DNA of 64,000 nucleotides from Echinicola pacifica DSM 19836 (GCF_000373245.1 NZ_KB890738.1:984685-1048684), one strand, 5' to 3'. Shown: positions 19,545 to 30,224, counted from the stretch's first letter. Numbers and translations: made by a program. Notes: generated by a model not told the origin, from the letters alone.

Positions 19545-20075
19545 CTAATCCTCTAAATATATGTCAAGTAAGCCATCAGGCAGTTGGCACAAAACTTTTT
19601 TTGTGTCCTTATCTACTTTCACAATGATATCATCCTGTATGGGGATCAGAACTTCTCGGTCCTGATAATCCAATCCGATGAGGTATTGTGTCTGGAGGTC
19701 GTATATTACCTTGATACTTCCCAGATGTCCAAGGGATTTGTCTTCCATTTCGTAGCCGATCAGCTCATGATAATAGTATTGATCATCATTCAGAGCTGGT
19801 AAGGCGGTGAGAGGAAGATAAAGTCCAGATCCCACTAGGGATGTGGCCGAGTCTATTGAGTCAAAACCTTCAAACTTAGCTAGAAAGCGTCCGTTTGGTT
19901 GTGCCACAAAGTGCTCGATAAAGTAAGGAGCCAATCGGCTGTTTTTTTCCAAAAAGACATGCTCGATATCTTCGTATTGTTCCGGGAAATCCACATCCAA
20001 CATGGCCACTACTTCCCCATGGAGCCCATGAACCTTAGCTATATAGCCTAACTGGAAACAGTTGTCTTTGTTCAT
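19545..20075 (-). CDS. rimM: Ribosome maturation factor RimM
   Basis: Assists maturation of the 16S rRNA head by binding ribosomal protein S19. The 176-residue protein has the N-terminal RimM domain (LGYIAKVHGLHGEV, about 9-22) and a C-terminal PRC-barrel (YYYHELIGYEM to the VLIPIQDDIIVKVD strand, about 95-165). Length and order are typical. It is 14 bp after rpsP and 3 bp before trmD. Confidence 0.95.
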   Translation of the reverse strand: MNKDNCFQLGYIAKVHGLHGEVVAMLDVDFPEQYEDIEHVFLEKNSRLAPYFIEHFVAQPNGRFLAKFEGFDSIDSATSLVGSGLYLPLTALPALNDDQYYYHELIGYEMEDKSLGHLGSIKVIYDLQTQYLIGLDYQDREVLIPIQDDIIVKVDKDTKKVLCQLPDGLLDIYLED

Positions 20076-20089
20076 GGAGGGTATAAGTA

Positions 20090-20650
20090 TTAACCTTGGT
20101 TTTCTTCTTCGCCAGCTTCAGCAGCAGGAGCTTCACCTTCAGCAGCTTCTTCTTCTGCAGGAGCAGCAGCGGCTTCAGCAGCAGCGATAGCTTCTTCTTC
20201 TCTTTTCTTGATTGCTTCCAGACGGGCTTCGTTCTTAGCAGTCTCAGCAGCAAAAGCCTTGTTACGGGCATCTTCCTTAGCCTGAGCGATTTGATCTTTC
20301 TTGCCAGTGATGGCAGTTTCTTTCTGCTCGATCCAAGTTTGGAATTTCTTATCAGCATCTTCTTGAGTGATAGCACCCTTAAGCACACCGATTTGAAGGT
20401 GTTTCTTAAGTAATACACCACGATAAGAAAGCATTGCTTTTACAGTGTCAGTTGGTTGTGCACCATTCAATAACCACTGAAGAGCTCTTTCGTTGTTGAT
20501 GTTGATAGAAGCAGGGTCAGTGTTCGGGTTATAAGATCCGATTTTCTCGATAAAGCGTCCATCACGTGGAGCTCTTGCATCAGCTACTACTACGTCATAG
20601 ATGGCCATTCTTTTTCTACCTCTACGCGCTAATCTGATTTTTACTGCCAT
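20090..20650 (-). CDS. rpsP: 30S ribosomal protein S16 with long acidic tail
   Basis: A small-subunit assembly protein. The correct start is the ATG at 20650, giving [20 protein letters not shown]; the frame continues upstream but the conserved N-terminus begins here. The core S16 domain takes about 85 residues. It is followed by about 100 extra residues rich in Ala, Glu and Lys, ending in a strongly acidic segment. Such tails are common in Bacteroidota S16 and make this protein (186 residues) about twice the E. coli length. It heads the rpsP-rimM-trmD-rplS operon, with a clear promoter 55 bp upstream. Confidence 0.96.
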   Translation of the reverse strand: MAVKIRLARRGRKRMAIYDVVVADARAPRDGRFIEKIGSYNPNTDPASININNERALQWLLNGAQPTDTVKAMLSYRGVLLKKHLQIGVLKGAITQEDADKKFQTWIEQKETAITGKKDQIAQAKEDARNKAFAAETAKNEARLEAIKKREEEAIAAAEAAAAPAEEEAAEGEAPAAEAGEEENQG

Positions 20651-20704
20651 AGTATATTGATATTTAGTTAATTGATGGATCTCGTCCATCGTAAATTTGG
20701 ACTG

Positions 20705-20736
20705 CAAATATAGCGGTTTTATCTTTAAAAGAGCAA
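20705..20736 (-). promoter_or_regulatory. Promoter of the rpsP operon
   Basis: On the minus strand TATATTTG (20705-20712) is an exact -7 box TAnnTTTG. It is preceded after 21 nt by TTG (20734-20736) as -33. It lies 55 bp upstream of the rpsP start and should drive rpsP-rimM-trmD-rplS. Confidence 0.7.
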
Positions 20737-20837
20737 GTTAGGTAAAGAATATTTGCGGGATATGGATAAAATGTTTTAAATTGCGTCTCGATTTTGGAGC
20801 CTCTTAATAGACTCCCTATCTCCCAAACGATCCTCAC

Positions 20838-20905
20838 GGTCCCGTAGTTCAATGGATACCTGCCAGACTTGTCTGCCGTCAGGTAGACAGGCAGGGAATA
20901 GAAGT
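20838..20905 (+). pseudogene. Broken tRNA-Arg 5' half split by a palindromic repeat
   Basis: Bases 20838-20858 equal the first 21 bases of the intact tRNA-Arg at 20919. A 37-bp insert (20859-20895) follows. The tRNA sequence then resumes exactly, GAATAGAAGT at 20896-20905, before homology ends in the anticodon stem. The copy has no anticodon, T arm or 3' acceptor strand, so it cannot make a tRNA. It looks like a duplicated tRNA gene that received a small repeat in its D loop and lost its 3' half. Confidence 0.75.
20859..20895. repeat. 37-bp palindromic repeat inserted in tRNA fragment
   Basis: The insert begins CCTGCC and ends GGCAGG. Inside, TGTCT pairs with AGACA, so nearly all of it can fold into one hairpin with a bulge. 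A related but degenerate sequence is near 30256-30300. It is likely a REP-like mobile palindrome of this genome. Confidence 0.6.
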
Positions 20906-20918
20906 AAGAATATAATAT

Positions 20919-20990
20919 GGTCCCGTAGTTCAATGGATAGAATAGAAGTTTCCTAAACTTTAGATACAGGTTCGATTCCTGTCGGGACTA
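20919..20990 (+). tRNA. tRNA-Arg (anticodon CCT)
   Basis: A full cloverleaf can be drawn. Acceptor GGTCCCG pairs with CGGGACT (one G-T pair). The D arm is GTTC/GAAT. The anticodon stem GAAGT/ACTTT encloses loop TTCCTAA, giving anticodon CCT for AGG. The T arm ACAGG/CCTGT encloses loop TTCGATT. The discriminator base is A and CCA is not encoded. A strong terminator follows 6 bp later. Confidence 0.93.
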
Positions 20991-20995
20991 CGAAT

Positions 20996-21029
20996 CACCC
21001 TTCCATCGAAAAATGGAAGGGTTTTTTTT
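20996..21029 (+). terminator. Terminator of tRNA-Arg
   Basis: CCCTTCCAT pairs perfectly with ATGGAAGGG across a 6-nt loop and is followed by eight T. Confidence 0.9.
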
Positions 21030-21080
21030 ATTTCTTCCGTTATTTGACTTATATTATTAGAGGGATTTCCGAGGGGACCT

Positions 21081-21293
21081 ATGTATATAGTATATGCAAT
21101 AAAGAGCGAGGTGGAGGGTAGAATTTATATAGGTTTTACTGGTGATCTAGAGCGGAGATTAGTGGAACATAATGCAGGCAAAACCAAATCAACCAAAGTC
21201 TTTCTCCTATGGAAATGTATTTTTAATGAAGAGGTAATCTCCCGGGAACAGGCCAGAAAAAAGAGAGAAATATTGGAAGTCGGGCTGTGGTAA
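21081..21293 (+). CDS. GIY-YIG nuclease family protein with 3' frameshift
   Basis: A small UvrC-N-like GIY-YIG endonuclease domain. MYIVYAIKSE, IYIGFTGDLERRLVEHNAGKT and the late catalytic Glu in FNEEV are as in the family. The annotated frame ends after 70 residues with the unlikely tail ILEVGLW. Removing one A from the six-A run at 21257-21262 restores the normal family ending (REKYWKSGCGKEKLKAI) and a stop at 21315, giving 77 residues. The gene is therefore either freshly frameshifted, affected by a homopolymer error, or rescued by slippage. It lies 50 bp after the tRNA terminator. Its role is unknown; such small nucleases are often scattered near RNA genes. Confidence 0.75.
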   Translation: MYIVYAIKSEVEGRIYIGFTGDLERRLVEHNAGKTKSTKVFLLWKCIFNEEVISREQARKKREILEVGLW

Positions 21294-21496
21294 AGAGAAG
21301 CTAAAAGCTATTTGATAGTGGCTAGCCATAGGTCATCACCCGGTTTTGCTATTTGCCTTGGCAGAATCTTCCCTTGGTACTACGGGCTTCCTACCTACTG
21401 AGGCCTTTAATCCAGCAAGAGCCTAGTAGGAAATGGATATCCTTCACCGGAGCATAAATGGAGGTTTGGTGACACGTGATAAACCAGTCAGTTTAC

Positions 21497-21508
21497 ATAC
21501 GGGTACTC
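21497..21508. repeat. Left copy of a 12-bp inverted repeat flanking the AraC-type gene
   Basis: TACGGGTACTCC here is the exact reverse complement of GGAGTACCCGTA at 22522-22533. The two copies enclose the AraC-type regulator gene. The core GGGTACTCC is itself nearly palindromic, as expected of a protein-binding site. Confidence 0.45.
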
Positions 21509-21533
21509 CGAAAATGCAATGACTTCCAATTAT

Positions 21534-22436
21534 CTAATTCATTTGGTTGTTCCTGTACTCATTAGGAGTTTGCCCTACCGTTTTTTTGAAAAGTCTAGTG
21601 AAATGCTGTGGGTATTTAAACCCCAATCCATAGGCTATTTGACTGATCTCCTTGTCCGTGTCAAAGATGCGTTCCTTGGCTACGGCAATTAACTTGGATT
21701 GGATGTATTCCTGTGCGCTTTTGCCTGTTTCCTTTTTGATCAGGTCTCCAAAATAGTTGGCCGAGAGATTGAGCTCATCTGCACAATAGGTCACAGAAGG
21801 CAAACCCAACTTATCGGGTTTGTCAGACTTGAAATAACCATTCAATAAAGCTTCAAATTTCTCCAAGGTTCCTTGAAGGACGTTTTCACGCGTGATAAAC
21901 TGGCGTTCATAAAAACGCACGGAATAATTCAACAGCAGCTCAATGTTTGAAATGATAAGTCTTCTGCTATGATGATCAATGGACTGTTCCAGCTCGTAAG
22001 AGATTTTGGAAAAACACTCCAAGATCAAATTCCTCTCACGCTGTGATAAATGGAGGGCTTCATTGGATTGGTAACCGAAGAAAGTATAATTGTCCATGTG
22101 GTCGGCCAAGGAGGATCCTAAAATTAGGTCGGGATGGAAAATAAGGGCCTTTCCCTGAGGTAGGTACGACTCGCCGGTATTGTCCACGCTCACCACCTGT
22201 CCGGGGGCTATAAATACCAGTGTCCCTTCTTGATAATCATAGGTATGGCGGCCGTACCGCAGATTTCCACACTTCACTTCTTTTAAGAAAATCGTATAAA
22301 ATCCAAAGTACATATTGGATGCCCTTCTTAGGTCTGCTTTGGTTAAATCAACAATGCTCACCAACGGGTGAAGAGTTTCATTGTTGTTGAAAACATTATA
22401 GTCATTGACCGTTTCAAATCTCCTTAGTTTTTCCAT
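21534..22436 (-). CDS. AraC family transcriptional regulator
   Basis: A 300-residue DNA-binding regulator. The N-terminal 190 residues resemble a cupin-like ligand or dimerisation domain (FLKEVKCGNLRYGRHTYDY, GTLVFIAPGQVVS). The C-terminal 100 residues hold the two helix-turn-helix units of AraC proteins: CADELNLSANYFGDLIKKETG and ISQIAYGLGFKYPQHFTRLF, ending KKTVGQTPNEYR. It is divergent from the DUF418 gene, so it probably controls that gene and perhaps the redox/hydrolase operon beyond. The effector is unknown. Confidence 0.92.
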   Translation of the reverse strand: MEKLRRFETVNDYNVFNNNETLHPLVSIVDLTKADLRRASNMYFGFYTIFLKEVKCGNLRYGRHTYDYQEGTLVFIAPGQVVSVDNTGESYLPQGKALIFHPDLILGSSLADHMDNYTFFGYQSNEALHLSQRERNLILECFSKISYELEQSIDHHSRRLIISNIELLLNYSVRFYERQFITRENVLQGTLEKFEALLNGYFKSDKPDKLGLPSVTYCADELNLSANYFGDLIKKETGKSAQEYIQSKLIAVAKERIFDTDKEISQIAYGLGFKYPQHFTRLFKKTVGQTPNEYRNNQMN

Positions 22437-22521
22437 GACCGTTCTTGGTTTATATGCTTCAATATTACAGATTTATATCCAGTTCGTAGAGTGGCCAGGA
22501 TCAAAATCAGTAAAACTGGTA

Positions 22522-22533
22522 GGAGTACCCGTA
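22522..22533. promoter_or_regulatory. Right copy of the 12-bp inverted repeat, possible operator
   Basis: GGAGTACCCGTA lies in the divergent region between the AraC-type gene and the DUF418 gene. It is the inverted copy of the sequence at 21497-21508, and ACTGGT precedes it by 1 bp. A binding site for the adjacent regulator is plausible but unproven. Confidence 0.4.
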
Positions 22534-22590
22534 ATCTGTATAAGCTCTTGATGGAATAAAACTGGGATGTTTGTAATCACAAATGTCAAA

Positions 22591-22605
22591 GGGGAAAATT
22601 TCCCC
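22591..22605. promoter_or_regulatory. GGGGAAA/TTTCCCC palindrome before DUF418 start
   Basis: Seven-base arms GGGGAAA and TTTCCCC are separated by one base. If translation starts at 22631, this element is in the leader, where it could be an operator or a small hairpin affecting expression. Confidence 0.35.
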
Positions 22606-22630
22606 TATCCATAATCAAGAAGTTCACTAT

Positions 22631-23938
22631 ATGGAAGCAGCAAAAACATTATCAAAACCCCTCAAACGTATCAATGTATTGGACGCTTTAAGAGGCTTCG
22701 CTTTATTGGGGGTGGTTCTAATCCACATGCTCCAGCATTTTGGGATTTTTTCCAGAGCAGTGGAGCAGGTCTTCCCTTGGTTCCGAGCTTTGGACGAAAC
22801 GATACAGTGGATCGGCCAGTATATAATTATGGGAAGGTTTATCAATATATTTGCATTTTTGTTTGGGCTTAGTTTTTTTATACAAATGGACAGTGCCAGC
22901 CGAAAGGGAGTGGATTTTAGGGGACGATTTGCATGGAGAATGGTCATTTTGTTTTTTATGGGTATATTAGCTCATTCCTTTTATCCCCTTGAAATCATCT
23001 CGGTCTATGCCGTCTTTGGGCTGATAATGATTCCGCTTTACAAATCCAAAAACTGGGTGCTGTTGTTACTTTCCGGTCTACTATTGGTTGGTGTACCTAG
23101 GACCATTCTCGCCACAATAAACAACCGTGCATTAGGTAACCCTTCTTTAGAACAGGTGGAGAGGAGTAGCCTAGTAGTTGCTGAAGGGACTCCTGAACAT
23201 ATAGCGAATCCTTCATTCTTCAATTCTGCCAAGTATAATTTTAACCAGCGATATATGGGGAAACTCAATTACCAGTTTGGTATGGTGGGAAGGGGATATG
23301 TTACCTTGGCACTATTTATACTGGGATTGGTGATAGGCCGTCTCCGGTTCTTTGAATCTTTGCAGGTCCACAAAAGACGCAACCTTCTGTTGTTTCTTGG
23401 TTTTTTGTTGGGTTTGCTCCTGATCTCGCTCGTCCTGAGCATGTTCCCTTCAGTGGAGACACGTATGCTGTTCAATCCTGAAGGAAATGTCGTTTCTGAC
23501 AGGGTTTTGGCCGTCAAGGCATTGGAAGATATTGAATTGATATTTTTTTCCGGGACCTTAATAATGGGCTTTATTATCCTCTATCAAACTACAGCGGGAG
23601 GGAGTGTGTTGAAAATCCTGTCCCCTTACGGCCGTATGGGGCTTACCAATTACCTTATGCAGGGCTTGGTGGGGTGCTTTCTTTTTTCTATGTGGGCATT
23701 TGGACCTTACTTCGGTGGAGCAAACCCAACCAAATTGTTTTTGGTGGGGATCTTGATTTACGCTGGCCAAATTCTGCTCAGTAGGTTTTGGCTCAGGCAT
23801 TATTTGTACGGACCATTGGAGTGGTTGTGGCGTTCTTTGACTTACCTTAGGATACAAGCTATCAGGAAAAAAAAGCACGTAGAGGCAAAAGGAAAGCAGT
23901 CAGAAGGACTTTCAGCGCTGCTCGATCGGAATCAGTGA
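22631..23938 (+). CDS. DUF418 / YeiB-like multipass membrane protein
   Basis: An inner-membrane protein of the DUF418 (YeiB) family, whose function is unknown. It begins with the family motif RINVLDALRGFALLGVVLIH and has about ten hydrophobic segments. The C-terminal DUF418 block contains SPYGRMGLTNYLMQG and YGPLEWLWRSLTY, which are the family's conserved sequences. The ATG at 22631 is preferred over an in-frame ATG at 22583, because the extra residues are poorly protein-like and overlap a palindrome. It is divergent from the AraC-type regulator and may export or modify a small molecule; that is inference. Confidence 0.88.
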   Translation: MEAAKTLSKPLKRINVLDALRGFALLGVVLIHMLQHFGIFSRAVEQVFPWFRALDETIQWIGQYIIMGRFINIFAFLFGLSFFIQMDSASRKGVDFRGRFAWRMVILFFMGILAHSFYPLEIISVYAVFGLIMIPLYKSKNWVLLLLSGLLLVGVPRTILATINNRALGNPSLEQVERSSLVVAEGTPEHIANPSFFNSAKYNFNQRYMGKLNYQFGMVGRGYVTLALFILGLVIGRLRFFESLQVHKRRNLLLFLGFLLGLLLISLVLSMFPSVETRMLFNPEGNVVSDRVLAVKALEDIELIFFSGTLIMGFIILYQTTAGGSVLKILSPYGRMGLTNYLMQGLVGCFLFSMWAFGPYFGGANPTKLFLVGILIYAGQILLSRFWLRHYLYGPLEWLWRSLTYLRIQAIRKKKHVEAKGKQSEGLSALLDRNQ

Positions 23939-24016
23939 AAATAGTAAGTAAACCTGATACCTGCATAAGATCAATGAAATAAAAGACAGTGAACTTTGTA
24001 ATAAATTAACATATGA

Positions 24017-26547
<2,531 letters not shown>

Positions 26548-26660
26548 AAAGGGTAAAGTAGAACAATCCCTGTAATATTGGTAAGTACCTCAGTAATTCA
26601 TCTACGTATTCTCTTTGTTTTTTTTCTGTTATTTGTAATAACAATTTAAAAATCAGTGAA

Positions 26661-27722
26661 ATGAAAAGGATTATTTTGACGCTGCTAGCACTTATATCTA
26701 TAAGCAGCATAATGGCACAAACTGAAGGAAAAAAACCAATAAGCTTACAGGACCAAGGTGTGTTTGCAGTTGGTGGAGGAATCATCAAAGCAGAAGGAGA
26801 GTACGACCCAAACAATCCAAAAAAAGATGGACAAACACTGCATATCGACCATGCGACAATACATTATCAGATTCCGATCAATGCCAAGAAATTGCCTTTA
26901 GTATTTTGGCATGGGTTCGGCCAAACAGCAAGAACCTGGCAGACAACGGCCGATGGCCGTGAAGGTTTTCAAACAATTTTCCTAAGAAAGGGCTTCTCTG
27001 TATATTTAATCGACCAACCACGTAGGGGCCAAGGCGGAAGAGGACCAGAAGAAACATCCATTCCCGCAACCCCCAATGAGCAGTATTGGTTAGGAATGTT
27101 CAGGATTGCCAAAGGGGATGAATTTATGCCCAATGTAAAATTTGATAAAGGACCGGAGACGCTCAATCAATTTTACAGACAAATCAGTCCGGATCTTGGG
27201 GCTATAGATTTTGAAGTAAATACAAACGCCATATCAGCCCTGTTTGACAAAATCGGTGATGGTATTCTAATAACCCATTCCCATAGTGGGGGGCAAGGTT
27301 GGACCACGGCCATTAAAAATAGTAATATCAAGGCCATTGTTACTTATGAACCTGGGAGTGGCTTTGTTTTTCCTGAAGGTGAAGTGCCCGACCCAATGGA
27401 GAGTTCGGCAGGAACATTGGAGGCAGTGCCAGTTTCCAAAATTGACTTTCTGAAGCTGACCAAAATTCCGATCATCATTTATTATGGTGATTTTATCCCT
27501 GAAACGCAGGATAGCTTTTATGGTACGGATAATTGGCGTCCTCGTTTGGTAATGGCAAAATTGTTTGTGGAAACCATCAACAAATATGGGGGTGACGCCA
27601 AAGTGGTTCACTTACCAGGAATTGGAATCAAAGGGAATACCCATTTTCCCATGTCCGATCTCAACAATATAGAAATTGCCAATCTGATGTATGGATGGCT
27701 TAATGATAAAGGACTTAACTAA
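26661..27722 (+). CDS. Exported alpha/beta hydrolase
   Basis: A secreted serine hydrolase of 353 residues. The signal peptide ends near ISSIMAQ (about residue 20). The fold is recognisable by the oxyanion segment FWHGFGQTARTW, IDQPRRGQGG, and the nucleophile elbow HSHSGGQ, where the second Ser is the likely nucleophile. A C-terminal His lies in VHLPGIGIKGNTHFP. An esterase or lactonase activity is likely, but the substrate is unknown. It follows the CMD gene by 113 bp and is 11 bp before a cupin gene, so at least the last four genes form one operon. Confidence 0.88.
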   Translation: MKRIILTLLALISISSIMAQTEGKKPISLQDQGVFAVGGGIIKAEGEYDPNNPKKDGQTLHIDHATIHYQIPINAKKLPLVFWHGFGQTARTWQTTADGREGFQTIFLRKGFSVYLIDQPRRGQGGRGPEETSIPATPNEQYWLGMFRIAKGDEFMPNVKFDKGPETLNQFYRQISPDLGAIDFEVNTNAISALFDKIGDGILITHSHSGGQGWTTAIKNSNIKAIVTYEPGSGFVFPEGEVPDPMESSAGTLEAVPVSKIDFLKLTKIPIIIYYGDFIPETQDSFYGTDNWRPRLVMAKLFVETINKYGGDAKVVHLPGIGIKGNTHFPMSDLNNIEIANLMYGWLNDKGLN

Positions 27723-27733
27723 AAGCTGAAAAT

Positions 27734-28207
27734 ATGAAAAACCTACTTATTACATTATTGTTCATCGTTCCCGTGAGTGTTTTTGCCCAACAAGGGGGCT
27801 ACGAAGTTTCCTCATACCTGAACGAAGGCTTTAAAGCGCCCAACACCCATTACATCGGAGAAGCTTGGCTAAATGGAGTAATGACAGACGATAGTGAATT
27901 GGGCTTTAGCATCACCAAAGCAACGTTTAAGGCAAACTCTACACTTGACTGGCATAAGCATTCCTCAGCACAGGTATTGATCTATGTGGAGGGAGAGGGC
28001 TATTATCAGGAAAGAGGAAAGGATCCCATAATTCTCAAAGCCGGCGATGTGGTAAAATGCGAAAAAGACGTCGAGCATTGGCATTCTTCAACCAAGGAGA
28101 GTGATGTAACCTATTTGGCATTGTATGGAGGTGAAAACCCAACTACTTGGACAGAAGTACTTACTCAGGAATATTACGATGCCGTAGCAGAACAATTAAA
28201 AAAATAA
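27734..28207 (+). CDS. Exported cupin-domain protein
   Basis: A single-domain cupin of 157 residues with a signal peptide (MKNLLITLLFIVPVSVFAQQ). Metal-binding motifs are clear: LDWHKHSSAQVLIYVEGEG supplies His-x-His and the following Glu region, and CEKDVEHWHSS supplies the second His pair. It could be a small metal-dependent dioxygenase, isomerase or binding protein of the periplasm. It resembles the second cupin gene of the cluster (29288), which suggests duplication. Spacing is 11 bp on both sides. Confidence 0.9.
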   Translation: MKNLLITLLFIVPVSVFAQQGGYEVSSYLNEGFKAPNTHYIGEAWLNGVMTDDSELGFSITKATFKANSTLDWHKHSSAQVLIYVEGEGYYQERGKDPIILKAGDVVKCEKDVEHWHSSTKESDVTYLALYGGENPTTWTEVLTQEYYDAVAEQLKK

Positions 28208-28218
28208 GAAGTCTCAAA

Positions 28219-29277
28219 ATGAAGTATCCAGTTATATTGATAATAACATTAATTGCTGCACTTAATCTAAAAAGCCAAGGCATTGCCCAAGCACAAAATG
28301 AAAATCCATTCACCTTGGTTTATGCAAATGCGATAACCAAAAATGAAAATGGAATGGTGAATATCCATGCGGTTATGTACCAATTAAACGGTTTGGAAAT
28401 TGCAGCCAATGTATATACGCCCGCTAATTTTGATTCGACCAAAGCCTATTCAGCCATTGTCATTGCACACCCAAATGGGGGTGTGAAAGAGCAAGTGGCA
28501 GGTTTGTACGCACAACGTTTAGCAGAACTGGGCTTTATAACTATTGCAGCAGATGCCGCCTACCAAGGAGCAAGTGGCGGATCACCAAGAAACGTTGATA
28601 TACCTCAAAATCGTGTGGATGATATTCACGGTATGGCGGATTTTATTTCGCAATTTGAAGGTGTAGATACTGCTCGGTTAGGCTTGCTTGGCATTTGTGG
28701 CGGTGGTGGTTATTCGTTGAAAGCAGCACAATCCGATAGTCGTTTTAAAGTTGTTGCTACATTGAGTATGTTCAATTCAGGAGAGGTTCGACGCAACGGG
28801 TTTTTAAAATCACAAATGACAACCATTCAGGAACGATTGGGCCAGGCCTCAAAGGCTAGGGAACAAGAAGCTAAAGGGGGAGAGGTTTTGTATGTGGGTG
28901 GCAATACACCATTATTGACCAAGGAAGAAATAGCTTCACTTCCTTTTGATCTGTACAAAGAAGGCTATATCTATTACAATGAAACACATGTTCACCCCAA
29001 TTCTGGTGGTTGTTATACAATGAGCAGTCTCTTGGAATTAATGACATGGGATGCCACCGATGAAATCGAACTTTTGGATCAGCCATTACTGATGATTGCT
29101 GGAAGTAAAGCTGATACCTACTACATGACCGACAAAGCTTACGAAAAAGCCATCAATGCCAAGACCAAAGAATTGTTTCTCATAGATGGTGCCACCCATA
29201 TCCAAACCTATTGGAAACCTAAATATGTGGATCAAGCAATTGATAAGTTGGGGGAATTTTATACCAATAATCTGTAA
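28219..29277 (+). CDS. Exported dienelactone-hydrolase-like alpha/beta hydrolase
   Basis: A 352-residue exported hydrolase. The ATG at 28219 gives the signal peptide MKYPVILIITLIAALN to AQAQ; an upstream in-frame start at 28147 would lie inside the cupin gene. The elbow reads LGICGGGGYS, with Cys in the nucleophile position as in dienelactone hydrolase and YcjY-type enzymes. LLMIAGSKADTYYM and IDGATHIQTYW supply the Asp and His. The Cys nucleophile favours lactone or thioester hydrolysis over ordinary esters; that is inference. It is 11 bp after one cupin and 10 bp before another. Confidence 0.87.
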   Translation: MKYPVILIITLIAALNLKSQGIAQAQNENPFTLVYANAITKNENGMVNIHAVMYQLNGLEIAANVYTPANFDSTKAYSAIVIAHPNGGVKEQVAGLYAQRLAELGFITIAADAAYQGASGGSPRNVDIPQNRVDDIHGMADFISQFEGVDTARLGLLGICGGGGYSLKAAQSDSRFKVVATLSMFNSGEVRRNGFLKSQMTTIQERLGQASKAREQEAKGGEVLYVGGNTPLLTKEEIASLPFDLYKEGYIYYNETHVHPNSGGCYTMSSLLELMTWDATDEIELLDQPLLMIAGSKADTYYMTDKAYEKAINAKTKELFLIDGATHIQTYWKPKYVDQAIDKLGEFYTNNL

Positions 29278-29287
29278 ATCCGAAAAG

Positions 29288-29770
29288 ATGAATTTAAAAT
29301 TTAATGCAATTCCTTTATTGGTGACAATTTCATTGTTAGGCTGCCATAATGAAGATTCCACTATTTCTGAAATCCAGAAGTCATTGATTTTCCAAAAAGG
29401 CCAAAAAATTGAAAATAACAATTTCACTGGTACTGCCTTTCTGGAAATGTTGGTCGATGCTGATAGTATAAACCAAAATTCGGTCGGAAGTGTCACCTTT
29501 GAACCTGGCTCGAGGACCAATTGGCACCGACATCCAAATGGCCAGATTATTTTGGCCATAGATGGTGAAGGTTATTATCAAGAAAAGGGAAGTCCAAAAC
29601 TAATCTTAAGAAAAGGGGAGACTGTAAAATGTCCTCCCAACACCCCTCATTGGCACGGGGCAAGTGCCAGTAGAGAATTTGTCCAAGTTGCCATAACGAG
29701 TAGACTTGCAGGACCGACAGAGTGGATGCAAGAAGTGACCGATGATGAATACAATGCCGTGGTGAAATAA
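29288..29770 (+). CDS. Cupin-domain lipoprotein
   Basis: A 160-residue lipoprotein whose signal ends in SLLGC (Cys 19), so it is anchored in the envelope. The ATG at 29288 is the right start; a longer frame from 29186 overlaps the previous gene. The cupin motifs TNWHRHPNGQIILAIDGEG and CPPNTPHWHGAS give the His-x-His and second His pair. The sequence is plainly related to the cupin at 27734 (shared GEGYYQE and HWH segments and a common Pro-Thr-Glu/Thr-Trp ending). It is the last gene of the cluster; no strong terminator was seen. Confidence 0.88.
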   Translation: MNLKFNAIPLLVTISLLGCHNEDSTISEIQKSLIFQKGQKIENNNFTGTAFLEMLVDADSINQNSVGSVTFEPGSRTNWHRHPNGQIILAIDGEGYYQEKGSPKLILRKGETVKCPPNTPHWHGASASREFVQVAITSRLAGPTEWMQEVTDDEYNAVVK

Positions 29771-30224
29771 CCGATTGGAAGTTGGATTTCGCTCATATCT
29801 AATAAATATAAAACGCAACTATAAAAAAATAATTCTCCATTTTCATTCATCATTTCACAAAGTTCGCTTTCGATCTGCCGAGCGGCAATGAGCTTAGGGC
29901 TTAAACACCGTCTTTCCCGCATGCCCTTCCTTTATTCCGTTGCCCTTTAACGGGTTTTAGTCATATTAAACCAGAAATAGTTTATTTTTACATATTTATT
30001 TCCCCTTAAAGTATCTTTAATTTTTGGAGGGTGATATTTATTCTGTATTATTTGGATAATAAGATTTATTCATATTTATTAGGAGCTAATCAACTTGCGA
30101 CCACTTGATGAGAGTCGGACATTTTTGATTAGTTCTTCGATCATTTTGTTCCTAGTTTAGGCAACAAAACCAGTCCAATTATTTAAGCAGTTAGGAACAT
30201 TTTTATTATTTATGATAATCTATC
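29771..30224. other. Intergenic region after the cupin cluster
   Basis: No gene recognised. An inverted repeat GTTCCTA / TTAGGAAC spans about 30147-30199. The remainder is AT-rich. It separates the hydrolase/cupin operon from a decayed gene. Confidence 0.35.

Noticed and set aside
20838-20905. A second functional tRNA upstream of tRNA-Arg
   Set aside because: Only the 5' part is present; anticodon, T arm and 3' acceptor strand are missing.
21257-21263. Programmed -1 frameshift at A-AAA-AAG in the GIY-YIG gene
   Set aside because: The heptamer is in the right phase for a -1 slip, but a -1 shift gives the wrong frame. The family C-terminus needs one base removed (+1 sense).
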